40,921 nt of DNA from IMG/VR virus record IMGVR_UViG_3300047331_000043, positions 1 through 40,921 of that record; one strand, 5' to 3'. A program made the translations under genes and the position numbers. The stretch comes from a virus. This document shows, piece after piece, positions 24,715-31,189 of the stretch (position 1 is its first letter; each line of letters begins with the position of its first letter). The notes beneath the pieces are model-generated. The model saw nothing but the letters and a program-made list of their open reading frames with translations. It was not told the DNA's origin and did no database searches.

Positions 24715-24926
24715 CGGCGGAAGCAGTCGACAATGGCCCAGAGCCGGGCCGTCGCCTCGTACGCCCACAGCCGCGCCATCACAACGTCGTACGACGTCAC
24801 ATAGGCGCCGCCGCGCGGCTCGCCGATTTCGACCGCGATGGTGTTCGCGAACCACGATTGGCAGATCAGATCCCGGCTTTCCTCGCGCGACCGCGGGTGC
24901 CCCCAGGGAGACTCCATCTGCGGCAT
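24711..24926 (-). CDS. Small hypothetical phage protein
   Basis: This 71-residue protein starts at ATG (24926), overlapping the preceding stop as TAATG. It has a polar N-terminus (SPWGHPRSREESRDLICQSW), then ANTIAVEIGEPRGGAYVTSY and an amphipathic helix rich in Trp, Ala and Arg (VVMARLWAYEATARLWAIV). No family is recognised. Its place directly upstream of the terminase genes and tight overlaps on both sides suggest a packaging-related or generic late-operon protein. Confidence 0.55.
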   Translation of the reverse strand: MPQMESPWGHPRSREESRDLICQSWFANTIAVEIGEPRGGAYVTSYDVVMARLWAYEATARLWAIVDCFRR

Positions 24927-25351
24927 TACCTTACCGACAGCTGCGTGTACCCACGGCGGCCCTTGGTGCCCGGGATCACCATGCCGACCATTTCCGCCGT
25001 TATCAGCCGGTTCTCGGTCGGCGGAATCGCGGGCACCTCATTGAGAGACAGGACATGCTTGCCCGCATAGGCCACCGGCGCGCCGCCCATCATGCCCTTG
25101 ATCGCCTCATTCAGCAGCTTGAGCCGATCTTCGGTCGCCTTCGCCTGCAGCTGCAACGCCACGTACTCGGCGACCGTCGCCACCTGCGCCGCGTCACGCA
25201 GCACGAGATGGTTGGTCGCCGGTGTCGCGGCCTGCTGCGCTGCCGGCGTCACGTTGTCCAGCGCGCCCGCCGCGGCCGCGGGCGGCCGGCGCTTGCCGCG
25301 CGGACTTGCAGCCAGCAGCGCCGCGTGCGTGATCTTGGTCGCTGGTCTCAT
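24926..25351 (-). CDS. Hypothetical phage protein, possibly related to YqaJ-type C-terminal domains
   Basis: This 141-residue protein starts at ATG (25351), one base after the recombinase stop. A basic Ala-rich N-terminus is followed by a helix (AAQVATVAEYVALQLQAKAT), EDRLKLLNEAIKGMMGGA, a beta pair around AYAGKHVLSLNEVPAIPPTE, and a last part ending GRRGYTQLSVR. The pattern helix (LKxxI), small beta hairpin, aromatic-basic end recalls the short domain found at the C-terminus of some YqaJ-family phage recombination nucleases, but the nuclease core is absent. This is a weak resemblance, and the function is unknown. Confidence 0.5.
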   Translation of the reverse strand: MRPATKITHAALLAASPRGKRRPPAAAAGALDNVTPAAQQAATPATNHLVLRDAAQVATVAEYVALQLQAKATEDRLKLLNEAIKGMMGGAPVAYAGKHVLSLNEVPAIPPTENRLITAEMVGMVIPGTKGRRGYTQLSVR

Positions 25352-25352
25352 C

Positions 25353-26072
25353 TCATACCCCTTGCGCGCCAGCGGGATCGCCGCGCGTCACGTCCAACAC
25401 GACGCGCACTTGCTGCGCGCCCCAGGTCGCCCCACCACGCGCGGTGCGAACCCCGCGCGCCGTCAGCGCCGCCGCTACCTGCCGCAGACTGATCGCGCCG
25501 GCCGCCCGCGCGTCGGCGATGTACGGCAGCACGCCGCGCGCATGTTCCAGCGCCCGGCGCGTCTGCGCAGCTCGCCCAGCAGCCGCCGCGACGCAGTCGC
25601 CCGACAGCAGCTTAGGGCCACCCAGCTTGACGCCGCGGGCTTTCGCGGCCGCTAAAGCCGCGACCGTGCGCTGGCTTATCAAGCCCGCTTCCAGCTCGGC
25701 CACGGCCGCCATGATAGTCAGCATGAACTTCGACATCGGCCCGGCCGGCAGCTGCGGCAGATCGCAGAACGTCACGCCGCCCTCGCCGCAGCCCTCCACC
25801 ACCGACAGCAGAAACCGCGCGTTGCGCGCCAGCCGGTCCAGCTTGGCGATCACCAGCACCGCACGCCGCGCGCGGCAGGCCGCAAGCGCCGCTGCCAGCT
25901 GCGGCCGGTCATTGCGCTTGCCCGACTCTACTTCCGCAAATTCCGCCACCAGCACGCCGCCAGGCTGCCCGGCGATGTGCTTCGCGACGGCCGCGTGCTG
26001 GGCTTCCATGCCCAGGCCGCTGCGCCCCTGGCCGTCCGTGCTGACACGGTAATAAGCAATAAAGTCAGGCAT
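25353..26072 (-). CDS. Serine recombinase (resolvase/invertase family)
   Basis: This 239-residue protein has the resolvase catalytic domain at residues 1-145: YYRVSTDGQ with nucleophile Ser11 and Arg9, ESGKRNDRPQL near 49-59, AKLDRLARN near 77-84 and a long helix MSKFMLTIMAAVAELEAGLI. The C-terminal part ends in a recombinase-type helix block (SLRQVAAALTARGVRTARG, WGAQQVRVVL). Length fits small recombinases rather than large integrases. It could resolve or invert a DNA segment, or be an inactive passenger. No crossover-type inverted repeats were found near it. It sits in the late operon upstream of TerS, while a separate tyrosine integrase is at the right end. Confidence 0.85.
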   Translation of the reverse strand: MPDFIAYYRVSTDGQGRSGLGMEAQHAAVAKHIAGQPGGVLVAEFAEVESGKRNDRPQLAAALAACRARRAVLVIAKLDRLARNARFLLSVVEGCGEGGVTFCDLPQLPAGPMSKFMLTIMAAVAELEAGLISQRTVAALAAAKARGVKLGGPKLLSGDCVAAAAGRAAQTRRALEHARGVLPYIADARAAGAISLRQVAAALTARGVRTARGGATWGAQQVRVVLDVTRGDPAGAQGV

Positions 26073-26094
26073 TGAACGGGCGCAGCTGGCCCGG

Positions 26095-26283
26095 CTATTT
26101 CGCGCGGCGCGGGCCGCTGCACGTCTCGCGCAGCACCTGCCGGAAAGCGTCTAGCTCGGACTGAATCATGCGGCCCGCCGCGCTCTCGCTGCCGACATCC
26201 GCCAGCATCTGCTCAAGCCCGCGGGCGTGGTTTGCCACCAGATAGGCGACAGGCACCGCCGGCGCGGGCGGCTGCTCGGTCAT
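26095..26283 (-). CDS. Small hypothetical phage protein
   Basis: This 62-residue protein starts at ATG (26283), overlapping the preceding stop as ATGA; 22 bases separate it from the recombinase. It begins with a Pro/Ala segment (TEQPPAPAVPVAYLVANHAR), then a helical charged part (LEQMLADVGSESAAGRMIQ, ELDAFRQVLRETC) and a basic end. No family is recognised. Confidence 0.5.
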   Translation of the reverse strand: MTEQPPAPAVPVAYLVANHARGLEQMLADVGSESAAGRMIQSELDAFRQVLRETCSGPRRAK

Positions 26284-26657
26284 GGCGAGCACCGATCGTC
26301 CAAATAGCCCGCGAAGCTGGCGGCCGCCTCATGCCACAACGAGTCATCCTCGGCCGGCGTCGCCTTGTCCGGCAGCGGCGTCTCGCTGACGTGCTTCGCC
26401 GGCGCCCGGTAGCTCACCGTCCGCACCAGGCGCGGGCCGCCGCCGACGCTCCCGTTGATCGGCGGCATCACGTACAGCATGGCGAACCCGTCATGCGCTG
26501 ACACCAGCACAACGTCGCCGGCCGCAATCATGTCCGCGAACACATCAAAGTAATGTTCCGCGTCCAGCTGCGCCAGCACACCGGGGCACCGATAGTGCCA
26601 TTGCGTGAAGCCGTTGGCGTAGGCGAGCACTGACAGCCCGCGGACGTCAGCACTCAT
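26280..26657 (-). CDS. Hypothetical phage protein (ANGFTQWHY type)
   Basis: This 125-residue protein starts at ATG (26657), overlapping the preceding stop as ATGA. It contains LAYANGFTQWHYR (about residues 11-23), AEHYFDVFADMIAAGDVVLV and an extended region around FAMLYVMPPINGSVGG. The phrase ANGFT-x-WHYR followed by YF--aaDMl-xGD-v-V recurs in small phage proteins encoded near packaging or tail genes, of unknown function. The C-terminal 30 residues are acidic and polar. A virion or assembly role is inferred from the operon only. Confidence 0.6.
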   Translation of the reverse strand: MSADVRGLSVLAYANGFTQWHYRCPGVLAQLDAEHYFDVFADMIAAGDVVLVSAHDGFAMLYVMPPINGSVGGGPRLVRTVSYRAPAKHVSETPLPDKATPAEDDSLWHEAAASFAGYLDDRCSP

Positions 26658-27073
26658 GTCGCCACCACCGGCGCGCCCGCCTCGGCCTGCGCATGCGTCT
26701 GCGCCTGCAGGCGGGCGAGCTCGTGCTGTTTGATCTGCGAAGCGGTCTGCGTCGCCAGACGCACGACGAAAGCCAACACGGTCGGCGGTGCGGGATGCGT
26801 CGCCATCACCTGCCCGACCACCGACGCCAGCGCGCAAACCGCCATCTCGTCATCGCCCTGCGCGAAGCCGGACACCAGCGACACCATTGCGCCAATCAGC
26901 TCGTGCGTACGATCGGCACGGAGTTTCTGCGCCCCGGCCTGTTCCACGGCACGCGCCGCGGCCGCCTCGGCCTGCGCGGCCGTTGACGGCATGGGCGCTG
27001 CTGGCGGTAAACTCGGGCGGGCGAGGCTCGGACGTGCCGCACGCTTGGCGCGGGCCGGCTTGTTCTTTGTCAT
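26654..27073 (-). CDS. Hypothetical protein, first gene of the leftward late operon
   Basis: This 139-residue protein starts at ATG (27073) after an AGAGAGA site. The first 30 residues are basic and Pro/Ala-rich (KNKPARAKRAARPSLARPSL). Two amphipathic helices follow (THELIGAMVSLVSGFAQGDD and LASVVGQVMATHP) and a Gln/Ala-rich tail. No family is recognised. It is divergent from the rightward gene at 27153 with 79 bases between, so the late promoter may lie there; no good promoter motif is visible. Confidence 0.55.
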   Translation of the reverse strand: MTKNKPARAKRAARPSLARPSLPPAAPMPSTAAQAEAAAARAVEQAGAQKLRADRTHELIGAMVSLVSGFAQGDDEMAVCALASVVGQVMATHPAPPTVLAFVVRLATQTASQIKQHELARLQAQTHAQAEAGAPVVAT

Positions 27074-27152
27074 GGGGCAAGTCTCTCTGTTGCGGAGATG
27101 TAGCGGCCGGGCACCCGTCAGGCGCGCGGCTTAGGCGGTGAAAGGACGACAG

Positions 27153-27524
27153 ATGGACCAGCCGTGGATGTCTCGGCTGCAAGGCGTAGGCTTCTACGTG
27201 TTGAACGAAGACGGTTCCCCGGTGCCAGAACCTGACGTCGTCCAATGGAGCGAGTGGCACACCACGCACGTCACGACGCTGGCGTGGGACGAAATAGGCG
27301 ACGCGCTCGTTTCGACGATATTCCTCGGTATCGACATGCGACCGCGCTTCACCAGTGACGGCGCTCCCGTCCTTTGGGAAAGCGTGATCATCGGCGGCAA
27401 GCATGAAGGCACCATGCAGCGATACACGTCCCGCGACGCGGCCTTGCACGGGCACCAGCTGATGATCGCGAGAGTCACGGAAGGCTGGCAGCCGGACGTG
27501 CACACCGACGCGGACGGCGGGTGA
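27153..27524 (+). CDS. Conserved small phage protein of unknown function
   Basis: This 123-residue protein starts at ATG (27153) with AAGGA 7 bases upstream. It has GVGFYVLNEDGSPVPEPDVV, VSTIFLGIDMRPRFTSDGAP and LWESVIIGGKHEGTMQRYTS followed by RDAALHGHQLMIARV. Proteins with this pattern (YVLDG-PVP-D---W--W, ISTVFLGLDH, PLLWETMVFGG, RYSS---A--GH--MV) are small, widespread in alphaproteobacterial phages and without known role. First gene of a short rightward pair with the zinc-ribbon gene. Confidence 0.75.
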   Translation: MDQPWMSRLQGVGFYVLNEDGSPVPEPDVVQWSEWHTTHVTTLAWDEIGDALVSTIFLGIDMRPRFTSDGAPVLWESVIIGGKHEGTMQRYTSRDAALHGHQLMIARVTEGWQPDVHTDADGG

Positions 27525-27742
27525 TGCCGTCCAAGCAGCTGCCACTTTTTCAATTACGCCCCCGCGCGCGCCGCGTTCTGATGCATCCGATGCAATACCT
27601 CGGCGTCGATCGGGCGGGTCCGCCGGTCCGCAGATTCAGGTGCGGCCGGTGCGGTGACGAGACGCCGTGGCTGTCAACGGACGGGATGCCACGCTGGGAG
27701 AGAGGTATCCCGTGCCCGGCATGCAACAAGTCCGCACACTGA
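27524..27742 (+). CDS. Small zinc-ribbon protein
   Basis: This 72-residue protein starts at ATG (27524), overlapping the previous stop as TGATG. A zinc-ribbon-like pair of CxxC motifs (CGRCG and CPACN, 20 residues apart) fills the second half; the first half is basic (RPRARRVLMHP). It probably binds nucleic acid or a protein partner. Rightward coupling to the preceding gene suggests a joint role. Confidence 0.6.
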   Translation: MPSKQLPLFQLRPRARRVLMHPMQYLGVDRAGPPVRRFRCGRCGDETPWLSTDGMPRWERGIPCPACNKSAH

Positions 27743-27769
27743 GCTGACGCGCTCGAAGGAAATCAAGTC

Positions 27770-27798
27770 TTGAGCGACGCGACCAATGGTCGTATATT
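27770..27798 (+). promoter_or_regulatory. Sigma-70-type promoter with palindrome in the spacer
   Basis: TTGAGC (27770-27775) and TATATT (27793-27798) are separated by exactly 17 bases. The spacer contains the palindrome CGACC-AAT-GGTCG (27780-27792), suited to a repressor that would block the promoter. Transcription should begin near 27805, giving a leader of about 37 bases to the coiled-coil gene at 27842. Confidence 0.7.
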
Positions 27799-27841
27799 GC
27801 CGTTGTCGCGGCGATCATGCCGGACCAAAGAAAGACGAACG

Positions 27842-28207
27842 ATGGCCGATGTCACAGCTCCAACCGAAGCGCAGATCGCGCTGGCGTCCTATGACCGGAT
27901 GCTGGAAGAGACACGCAAGTTCTCCGCCGAACAGGCCAAACTCGCGAGCGAGCAAACCAAGCTGCAGGCCGAAGCGCGCAAATACGACCGCGAGCTTGAC
28001 CGGATGCTGGAAGAGACACGCAAGTTCTCGGCCGAGCAATACAAACTCGCGAGCGAGCAAACCAAGCTGCAGGCCGAAGCGCGAAAATATGATCGTGAGC
28101 GTTGGCCCACCTACGTCGCCGCTATCGGCGGAGTGATCGCCGCTATCGGCGGCTCGATCGCCGCTGCCGCTGGCATCTCCACGTTGCTCAAGACCCACGG
28201 GTTGTGA
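27842..28207 (+). CDS. Duplicated coiled-coil protein with C-terminal membrane segment
   Basis: This 121-residue protein starts at ATG (27842). Residues 18-52 and 53-87 are near-identical 35-residue units (DRMLEETRKFSAEQ...LASEQTKLQAEARKYDRE), predicted as a long charged coiled coil. Residues about 91-112 are a Gly/Ala/Ile hydrophobic segment that fits a tail anchor, followed by STLLKTHGL. A shorter single-unit relative lies at 29759-30016 on the opposite strand. The gene has its own promoter and is followed 7 bases later by an HTH gene. Function is unknown; a membrane-bound role such as superinfection exclusion is possible. Confidence 0.7.
   Translation: MADVTAPTEAQIALASYDRMLEETRKFSAEQAKLASEQTKLQAEARKYDRELDRMLEETRKFSAEQYKLASEQTKLQAEARKYDRERWPTYVAAIGGVIAAIGGSIAAAAGISTLLKTHGL
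27893..28102 (+). repeat. Two direct 105-bp repeats inside the coiled-coil gene
   Basis: Units 27893-27997 and 27998-28102 are in frame, 35 codons each. They differ at a few positions, several of them silent (for example AAATACGACCGC against AAATATGATCGT), so the duplication is not brand new and both copies have been under protein-level selection. Confidence 0.85.
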
Positions 28208-28214
28208 GAGCGAC

Positions 28215-28454
28215 GTGGACAACGTCAACGCCGGTCGCCAGGTGATTCGAGACCTCCCAAAAATCCGCGACGCCCTCGGTCTGACGACCGGGGGCTTGGC
28301 TTCGCTGCTGGGCGTCGATGCCCGCACCGTGCAGCGCTATCTGGCGCTGGAGCGTGAAGTCCCCGAGCCCACCTGGCGGCTGCTCAATCTGGCGATGACA
28401 CTGCCGGCGGCGCGAACCCAGCTGGAACACATGGCAAGTGCAATGTCTCCGTGA
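28215..28454 (+). CDS. Small HTH DNA-binding protein
   Basis: This 79-residue protein starts at GTG (28215) with GAGAG upstream. It has an XRE-type helix-turn-helix: LTTGGLASLLGVDARTVQRY (about residues 23-42), then LALEREVPEPTWRLLNLAM, the usual pattern of small antitoxin- or Cro-like regulators. It lies 7 bases after the coiled-coil gene and shares its promoter, which holds a palindrome, so autoregulation through 27780-27792 is a natural hypothesis. It could also be an antitoxin-like partner of the membrane protein. Confidence 0.75.
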   Translation: MDNVNAGRQVIRDLPKIRDALGLTTGGLASLLGVDARTVQRYLALEREVPEPTWRLLNLAMTLPAARTQLEHMASAMSP

Positions 28455-28484
28455 GGCCGCGCAATCCTTGATTGGCGGCCATCT

Positions 28485-28501
28485 ATCGACGTAGAGTCGA
28501 T
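28485..28501. repeat. Small inverted repeat in a 234-base gene-free stretch
   Basis: ATCGAC-GTAGA-GTCGAT is a 6-bp inverted repeat with a 5-base centre, 31 bases after the HTH gene stop. It could be a weak terminator stem or a binding site. Nothing else was recognised between 28455 and 28688. Confidence 0.35.
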
Positions 28502-28688
28502 CTAGCGATGCGAGGGTGCGACCGCCGCCCGGTGCGCTGCGGGGCGAACCATACTGCAGCGGTGCGAATGTGCCTGCTGTCACATCGGCGAACGTCCGTT
28601 CGGACGGATGAGACACCCGTCAAGGCTTTACAAGATGCGGAAACCGCAGCATTTGCTGGACTTTCCGCGTCAAGCCGCGTTCACGCCC

Positions 28689-29081
28689 TCACAGCTTCAC
28701 GCACCGTTCGCCGGCCAGCTGCTGCCGGTATCGCGTGCGCTCGGCCTGCCACTGCGACCGCAGCGCCGCCTCCGCAAATAGACGCGCGCTCACCTGGCCA
28801 ATCCACCAGACCGACGACTCGCTCAACTCGCCGATATGGCGCTGGCCGCGGCGGCTGACATTGACGGCGGCCGACAGCCGCACCAGGCCGCCCGCGCCGC
28901 ACCGCGCCACCACCGCGTCCGCCGCGTCGTCCAGCTCGACGTCGCCGGCCAGATGCGGAAAGCCGCGGCGCGTCACCGGCGCCAGTAGCAGCCGATCGCC
29001 GGTTGCCTCAAGCACAACGCCAACGTCCCGCCCGCGCATGACAAGACTGCCTGCGCGCAAGGCTGGATGAAGACGGGCCAA
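28689..29081 (-). CDS. Hypothetical protein, possibly PemK/MazF-like fold
   Basis: This protein has up to 130 residues from TTG at 29081; ATG at 29039 gives 116 and is an alternative. Neither start has a convincing ribosome site. The segment GRDVGVVLEATGDRLLLAPVTRRG, then AGDVELDDAADAV, GLVRLSAAVNVSRRGQRHIG and LSESSVWWIG suggest a small beta-barrel with a final helix. The order (GDVVL, PVTS, SVVR, IGRLS) loosely recalls PemK/MazF-type toxins, but conserved catalytic residues cannot be checked by eye. It is divergent from the HTH-like gene at 29272. Moderate confidence that it is coding; low confidence in the family. Confidence 0.5.
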   Translation of the reverse strand: MARLHPALRAGSLVMRGRDVGVVLEATGDRLLLAPVTRRGFPHLAGDVELDDAADAVVARCGAGGLVRLSAAVNVSRRGQRHIGELSESSVWWIGQVSARLFAEAALRSQWQAERTRYRQQLAGERCVKL

Positions 29082-29193
29082 ACTGTTTTCACTGAAAGGG
29101 AGAAGGCGGGTGCGCAGTGCTCCCCGCAGAATACCAATCCTCTACGCCAAAACGGGCGGGGAGTGCGGAATAAAAATGCAGGTGCGGAATTTT

Positions 29194-29208
29194 GTGATAG
29201 TCAATCAC
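29194..29208. promoter_or_regulatory. Candidate operator in a divergent intergenic region
   Basis: GTGAT-AGTCA-ATCAC, a 5-bp inverted repeat with a 5-base centre, lies in the AT-richer part of the 190-base gap between the divergent genes 28689-29081 and 29272-29592. It is a plausible site for the small HTH-like protein encoded to its right. Confidence 0.35.
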
Positions 29209-29271
29209 GCTCCGCGGCTGTCTTGTTCGTGTTCTACGGTGCCAGAAGTTCAGACCAGTGGGGCGCACTAC

Positions 29272-29592
29272 ATGGACGACAGCAACACCGCGCGCAGAGA
29301 TATTCTGGTCCTGATCGGCCACGCGCTCTACGGAGCCGCCGGCTGGCAGGCCTCGCTGGCGCGCGAGCTCGGCCGGCTCAACCCGATCAACAAGGACGGC
29401 GGCCTGGTGCTGACGACGCCGGAAGGCGAGAGATACTCGATCCGCGCGGCTATAGACGACAGGCTCGTGCGCCGATGGATCAGCGGCGATCTGGACATCC
29501 CTGACTGGATAGGGCCGGCGCTGATTCAGCTGTGCAGCATGCGCTGTCGCGAGCTGGCCGCGGCCGCGGATCGTGTGGCCGATCGCTGGTGA
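29272..29592 (+). CDS. Small helical regulator-like protein
   Basis: This 106-residue protein is read from ATG at 29272; a longer extension starting at 29110 is Cys/Arg-rich and looks non-coding. It has RRDILVLIGHALYGAAGWQA, SLARELGRLNP, a short beta pair (GLVLTTPEGERYSIRAAI), then DRLVRRWISGDLDIPDWIGP and a final helix. This resembles a small XRE-like helix-turn-helix protein with an insertion (WQ--LARELG ... V-RW--G---IP). Regulatory function is inferred. It is divergent from the 28689 gene. Confidence 0.6.
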   Translation: MDDSNTARRDILVLIGHALYGAAGWQASLARELGRLNPINKDGGLVLTTPEGERYSIRAAIDDRLVRRWISGDLDIPDWIGPALIQLCSMRCRELAAAADRVADRW

Positions 29593-29758
29593 CTACGACA
29601 CCAGCATGAGGTCGTTCAACGGGCCAGCAGCCGCACGATTGCAAGCACGGCGCCGAGCACAACTTTCGCGGTCGCAACGCTCCTTGCGTGGCCATCGCAT
29701 CGTCCAGGCCTTCAGCCCCCGACCAGGTTCCGAGTAGTTTTACGAACGCTGCCCATTA

Positions 29759-30016
29759 TCAGTGGAGAGTTTTCAACAGCGTGACGATGCTGGCAACTGC
29801 GGCGGTCACTCCACCAATCGCGCCGATCAAGATAATCCAACGCTCCCGGTCGTACTTACGAGCCTCGGCCTGTCGTTTGATGCGCTCATCCGTTAGCCTG
29901 TTCTGTTCGGCGACGAATTTACGGGTTTCGGCTAGCATTCGACCGGTCTCGGCCAGCGTGCGGTCGTAGGAAGCACGCGCGATCTGCACATCATCGGGTG
30001 GGATGGTGTCGCTCAT
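29759..30016 (-). CDS. Coiled-coil/tail-anchored protein, relative of the 27842 gene
   Basis: This 85-residue protein starts at ATG (30016). The order IARASYDRTLAET, ETRKFVAEQN, RQAEARKYDRERW and a C-terminal hydrophobic segment (residues 61-80, IILIGAIGGVTAAVASIVTL) parallels the 27842 protein, with a single coiled-coil unit and the same AEARKYDRERW junction. The DNA strand is opposite, so this is an inverted paralogue 1.7 kb away. It is the last gene of a leftward trio with the 30032 and 30466 genes, 15 bases after the former. Function is unknown; membrane association is likely. Confidence 0.68.
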   Translation of the reverse strand: MSDTIPPDDVQIARASYDRTLAETGRMLAETRKFVAEQNRLTDERIKRQAEARKYDRERWIILIGAIGGVTAAVASIVTLLKTLH

Positions 30017-30031
30017 GTCAATCTTCGCGGG

Positions 30032-30469
30032 TTAGTGGAACGCGATCAGCTTAGCCAACACGGCCAGCGTAAGCGCGACGTTGATGCCAACGGCCCATGT
30101 CATCAGGCCGAGCCGGGCGTCCATTCCGCCCAGCCGGGCATCCATGCCATCAAGACGCCCTTCCATACGGCCTAGCCGCGCCTCGATGCTCCCAAAGCGG
30201 GTCTCGTATGCCGCTACCTCCTCGGCAGCTCGCGCGGCCTTGTCGGGGTGGGCGCCGGCATCGAGTAAGGCTTCTCTGAGTGCGCCGAGCGCCGTCAGCT
30301 TGTCGACGTCGATCGTCCGCGGCACCCGAACGATAACCGCTACCGCCTCGGCCTGGTCTTGCGTGAACCCGGCAGCGATCAGACGCCTGACGTCCGCGGC
30401 GGCCACCCACCTGACATCGACCGGCTCGCTACCATTCGCCTTGAGCACCACCGCCGCCGCTCCCCTCAT
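30032..30469 (-). CDS. Coiled-coil protein with C-terminal TM, DUF1640-like
   Basis: This 145-residue protein starts at ATG (30469), overlapping the preceding stop as ATGA. Residues 26-50 (VRRLIAAGFTQDQAEAVAVI) are like the opening of DUF1640/CCDC90-type proteins. Residues about 85-120 carry heptad-like repeats (RLGRMEGRLDGMDARLGG). A C-terminal hydrophobic helix follows (AVGINVALTLAVLAKLIAF). This is a membrane-anchored coiled coil. Similar proteins are frequent in alphaproteobacteria and their prophages. No biochemical role can be stated. It is the third membrane-tailed coiled-coil protein in this region. Confidence 0.65.
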   Translation of the reverse strand: MRGAAAVVLKANGSEPVDVRWVAAADVRRLIAAGFTQDQAEAVAVIVRVPRTIDVDKLTALGALREALLDAGAHPDKAARAAEEVAAYETRFGSIEARLGRMEGRLDGMDARLGGMDARLGLMTWAVGINVALTLAVLAKLIAFH

Positions 30470-30969
30470 GCCGCGTCACGCGCCGTCCGGCGCACCGCGC
30501 CGCCGGTCGCGGCGCACAGTCCAGCACCGGCCGGCCGGTCCTTCCAGCGCAACCACACGACAATCCGCCCGCACCCCGCCTCCCAGCGCGCTTTCGCCGT
30601 CTTGTCGTCCATCCGCAACAGCCGGCCGATCTGCCGCCAGCTGTGCACCGGCTCGCCGTCCCGCGCGTGCCCCGACCAGTAGGTCAGCATTCGGAAGCCC
30701 ACCACGCGGCGTGTCACCCCGTCAGGGATGGCGCTGGTGATCCACCGGCGCGCCTCCTCCCACTCCGCGATCGCCCGCGGCGACGGCACCGGCCGGCGGA
30801 TCACCGGCTCGCCGCGCCCATACTCCTCCCAATCGCGCAGCGGCTCCGGCATCCCCGACCGATAGCCCGCCGGCCAGCACCCCCGTCCGCACAGCAGCAG
30901 CTCGGTCGAACCCGCCTCGATCAGACGCGCGACAACGGACTCCAGGCACACCGGCGGATTAACGGGCAT
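30466..30969 (-). CDS. DUF6362-like phage protein
   Basis: This 167-residue protein starts at ATG (30969). Characteristic parts: VARLIEAGSTELLLCG, YRSGMPEPLRDWEEYGRGEP, RRPVPSPRAIAEWEEARRWI, PDGVTRRVVGFRMLTYWSG, and a helix-turn-helix-like segment HSWRQIGRLLRMDDKTAKAR followed by WEAGCGRIVVWL. This is the pattern of DUF6362-type proteins found in alphaproteobacterial phages (PxP-R-PSP, RR-V--R, W--I---L--S--TA-RRW), probably small DNA-binding regulators. It heads a leftward group with the two coiled-coil genes. Family assignment is from memory of the pattern. Confidence 0.7.
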   Translation of the reverse strand: MPVNPPVCLESVVARLIEAGSTELLLCGRGCWPAGYRSGMPEPLRDWEEYGRGEPVIRRPVPSPRAIAEWEEARRWITSAIPDGVTRRVVGFRMLTYWSGHARDGEPVHSWRQIGRLLRMDDKTAKARWEAGCGRIVVWLRWKDRPAGAGLCAATGGAVRRTARDAA

Positions 30970-31095
30970 GAGTCATCGTCCCACTGGATGAGAATAGACG
31001 CAGAAATCGGGCGTTGTGTGATAAAGCGCAAGTGTTAATGCACCGCAGTCCGGTCTGACCGCGCGGGCGAATCTATCGGGAACGCTGATTCGGAG

Positions 31096-31124
31096 GCGCG
31101 ACTCGGGGCAGCGCGACTCGGGGC
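31096..31124. repeat. Tandem 14-bp direct repeat upstream of the Uma2 gene
   Basis: GCGCGACTCGGGGC occurs at 31096-31109 and 31111-31124 (15-base period), 66 bases before the Uma2 start, in the 220-base divergent gap 30970-31189. It could be a pair of binding sites. Confidence 0.45.
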
Positions 31125-31189
31125 GGTGCCTTGCCACGTTGCCGGAAAAAGCCAAGAACACCGCCTCAGACCGCCGGTGGGAGAGGCCA

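Noticed and set aside
28472-28858. 128-codon plus-strand frame after the HTH gene
   Set aside because: Arg/Ala/Thr-rich product without structure, partly antisense to the 28689-29081 gene, with no ribosome site.
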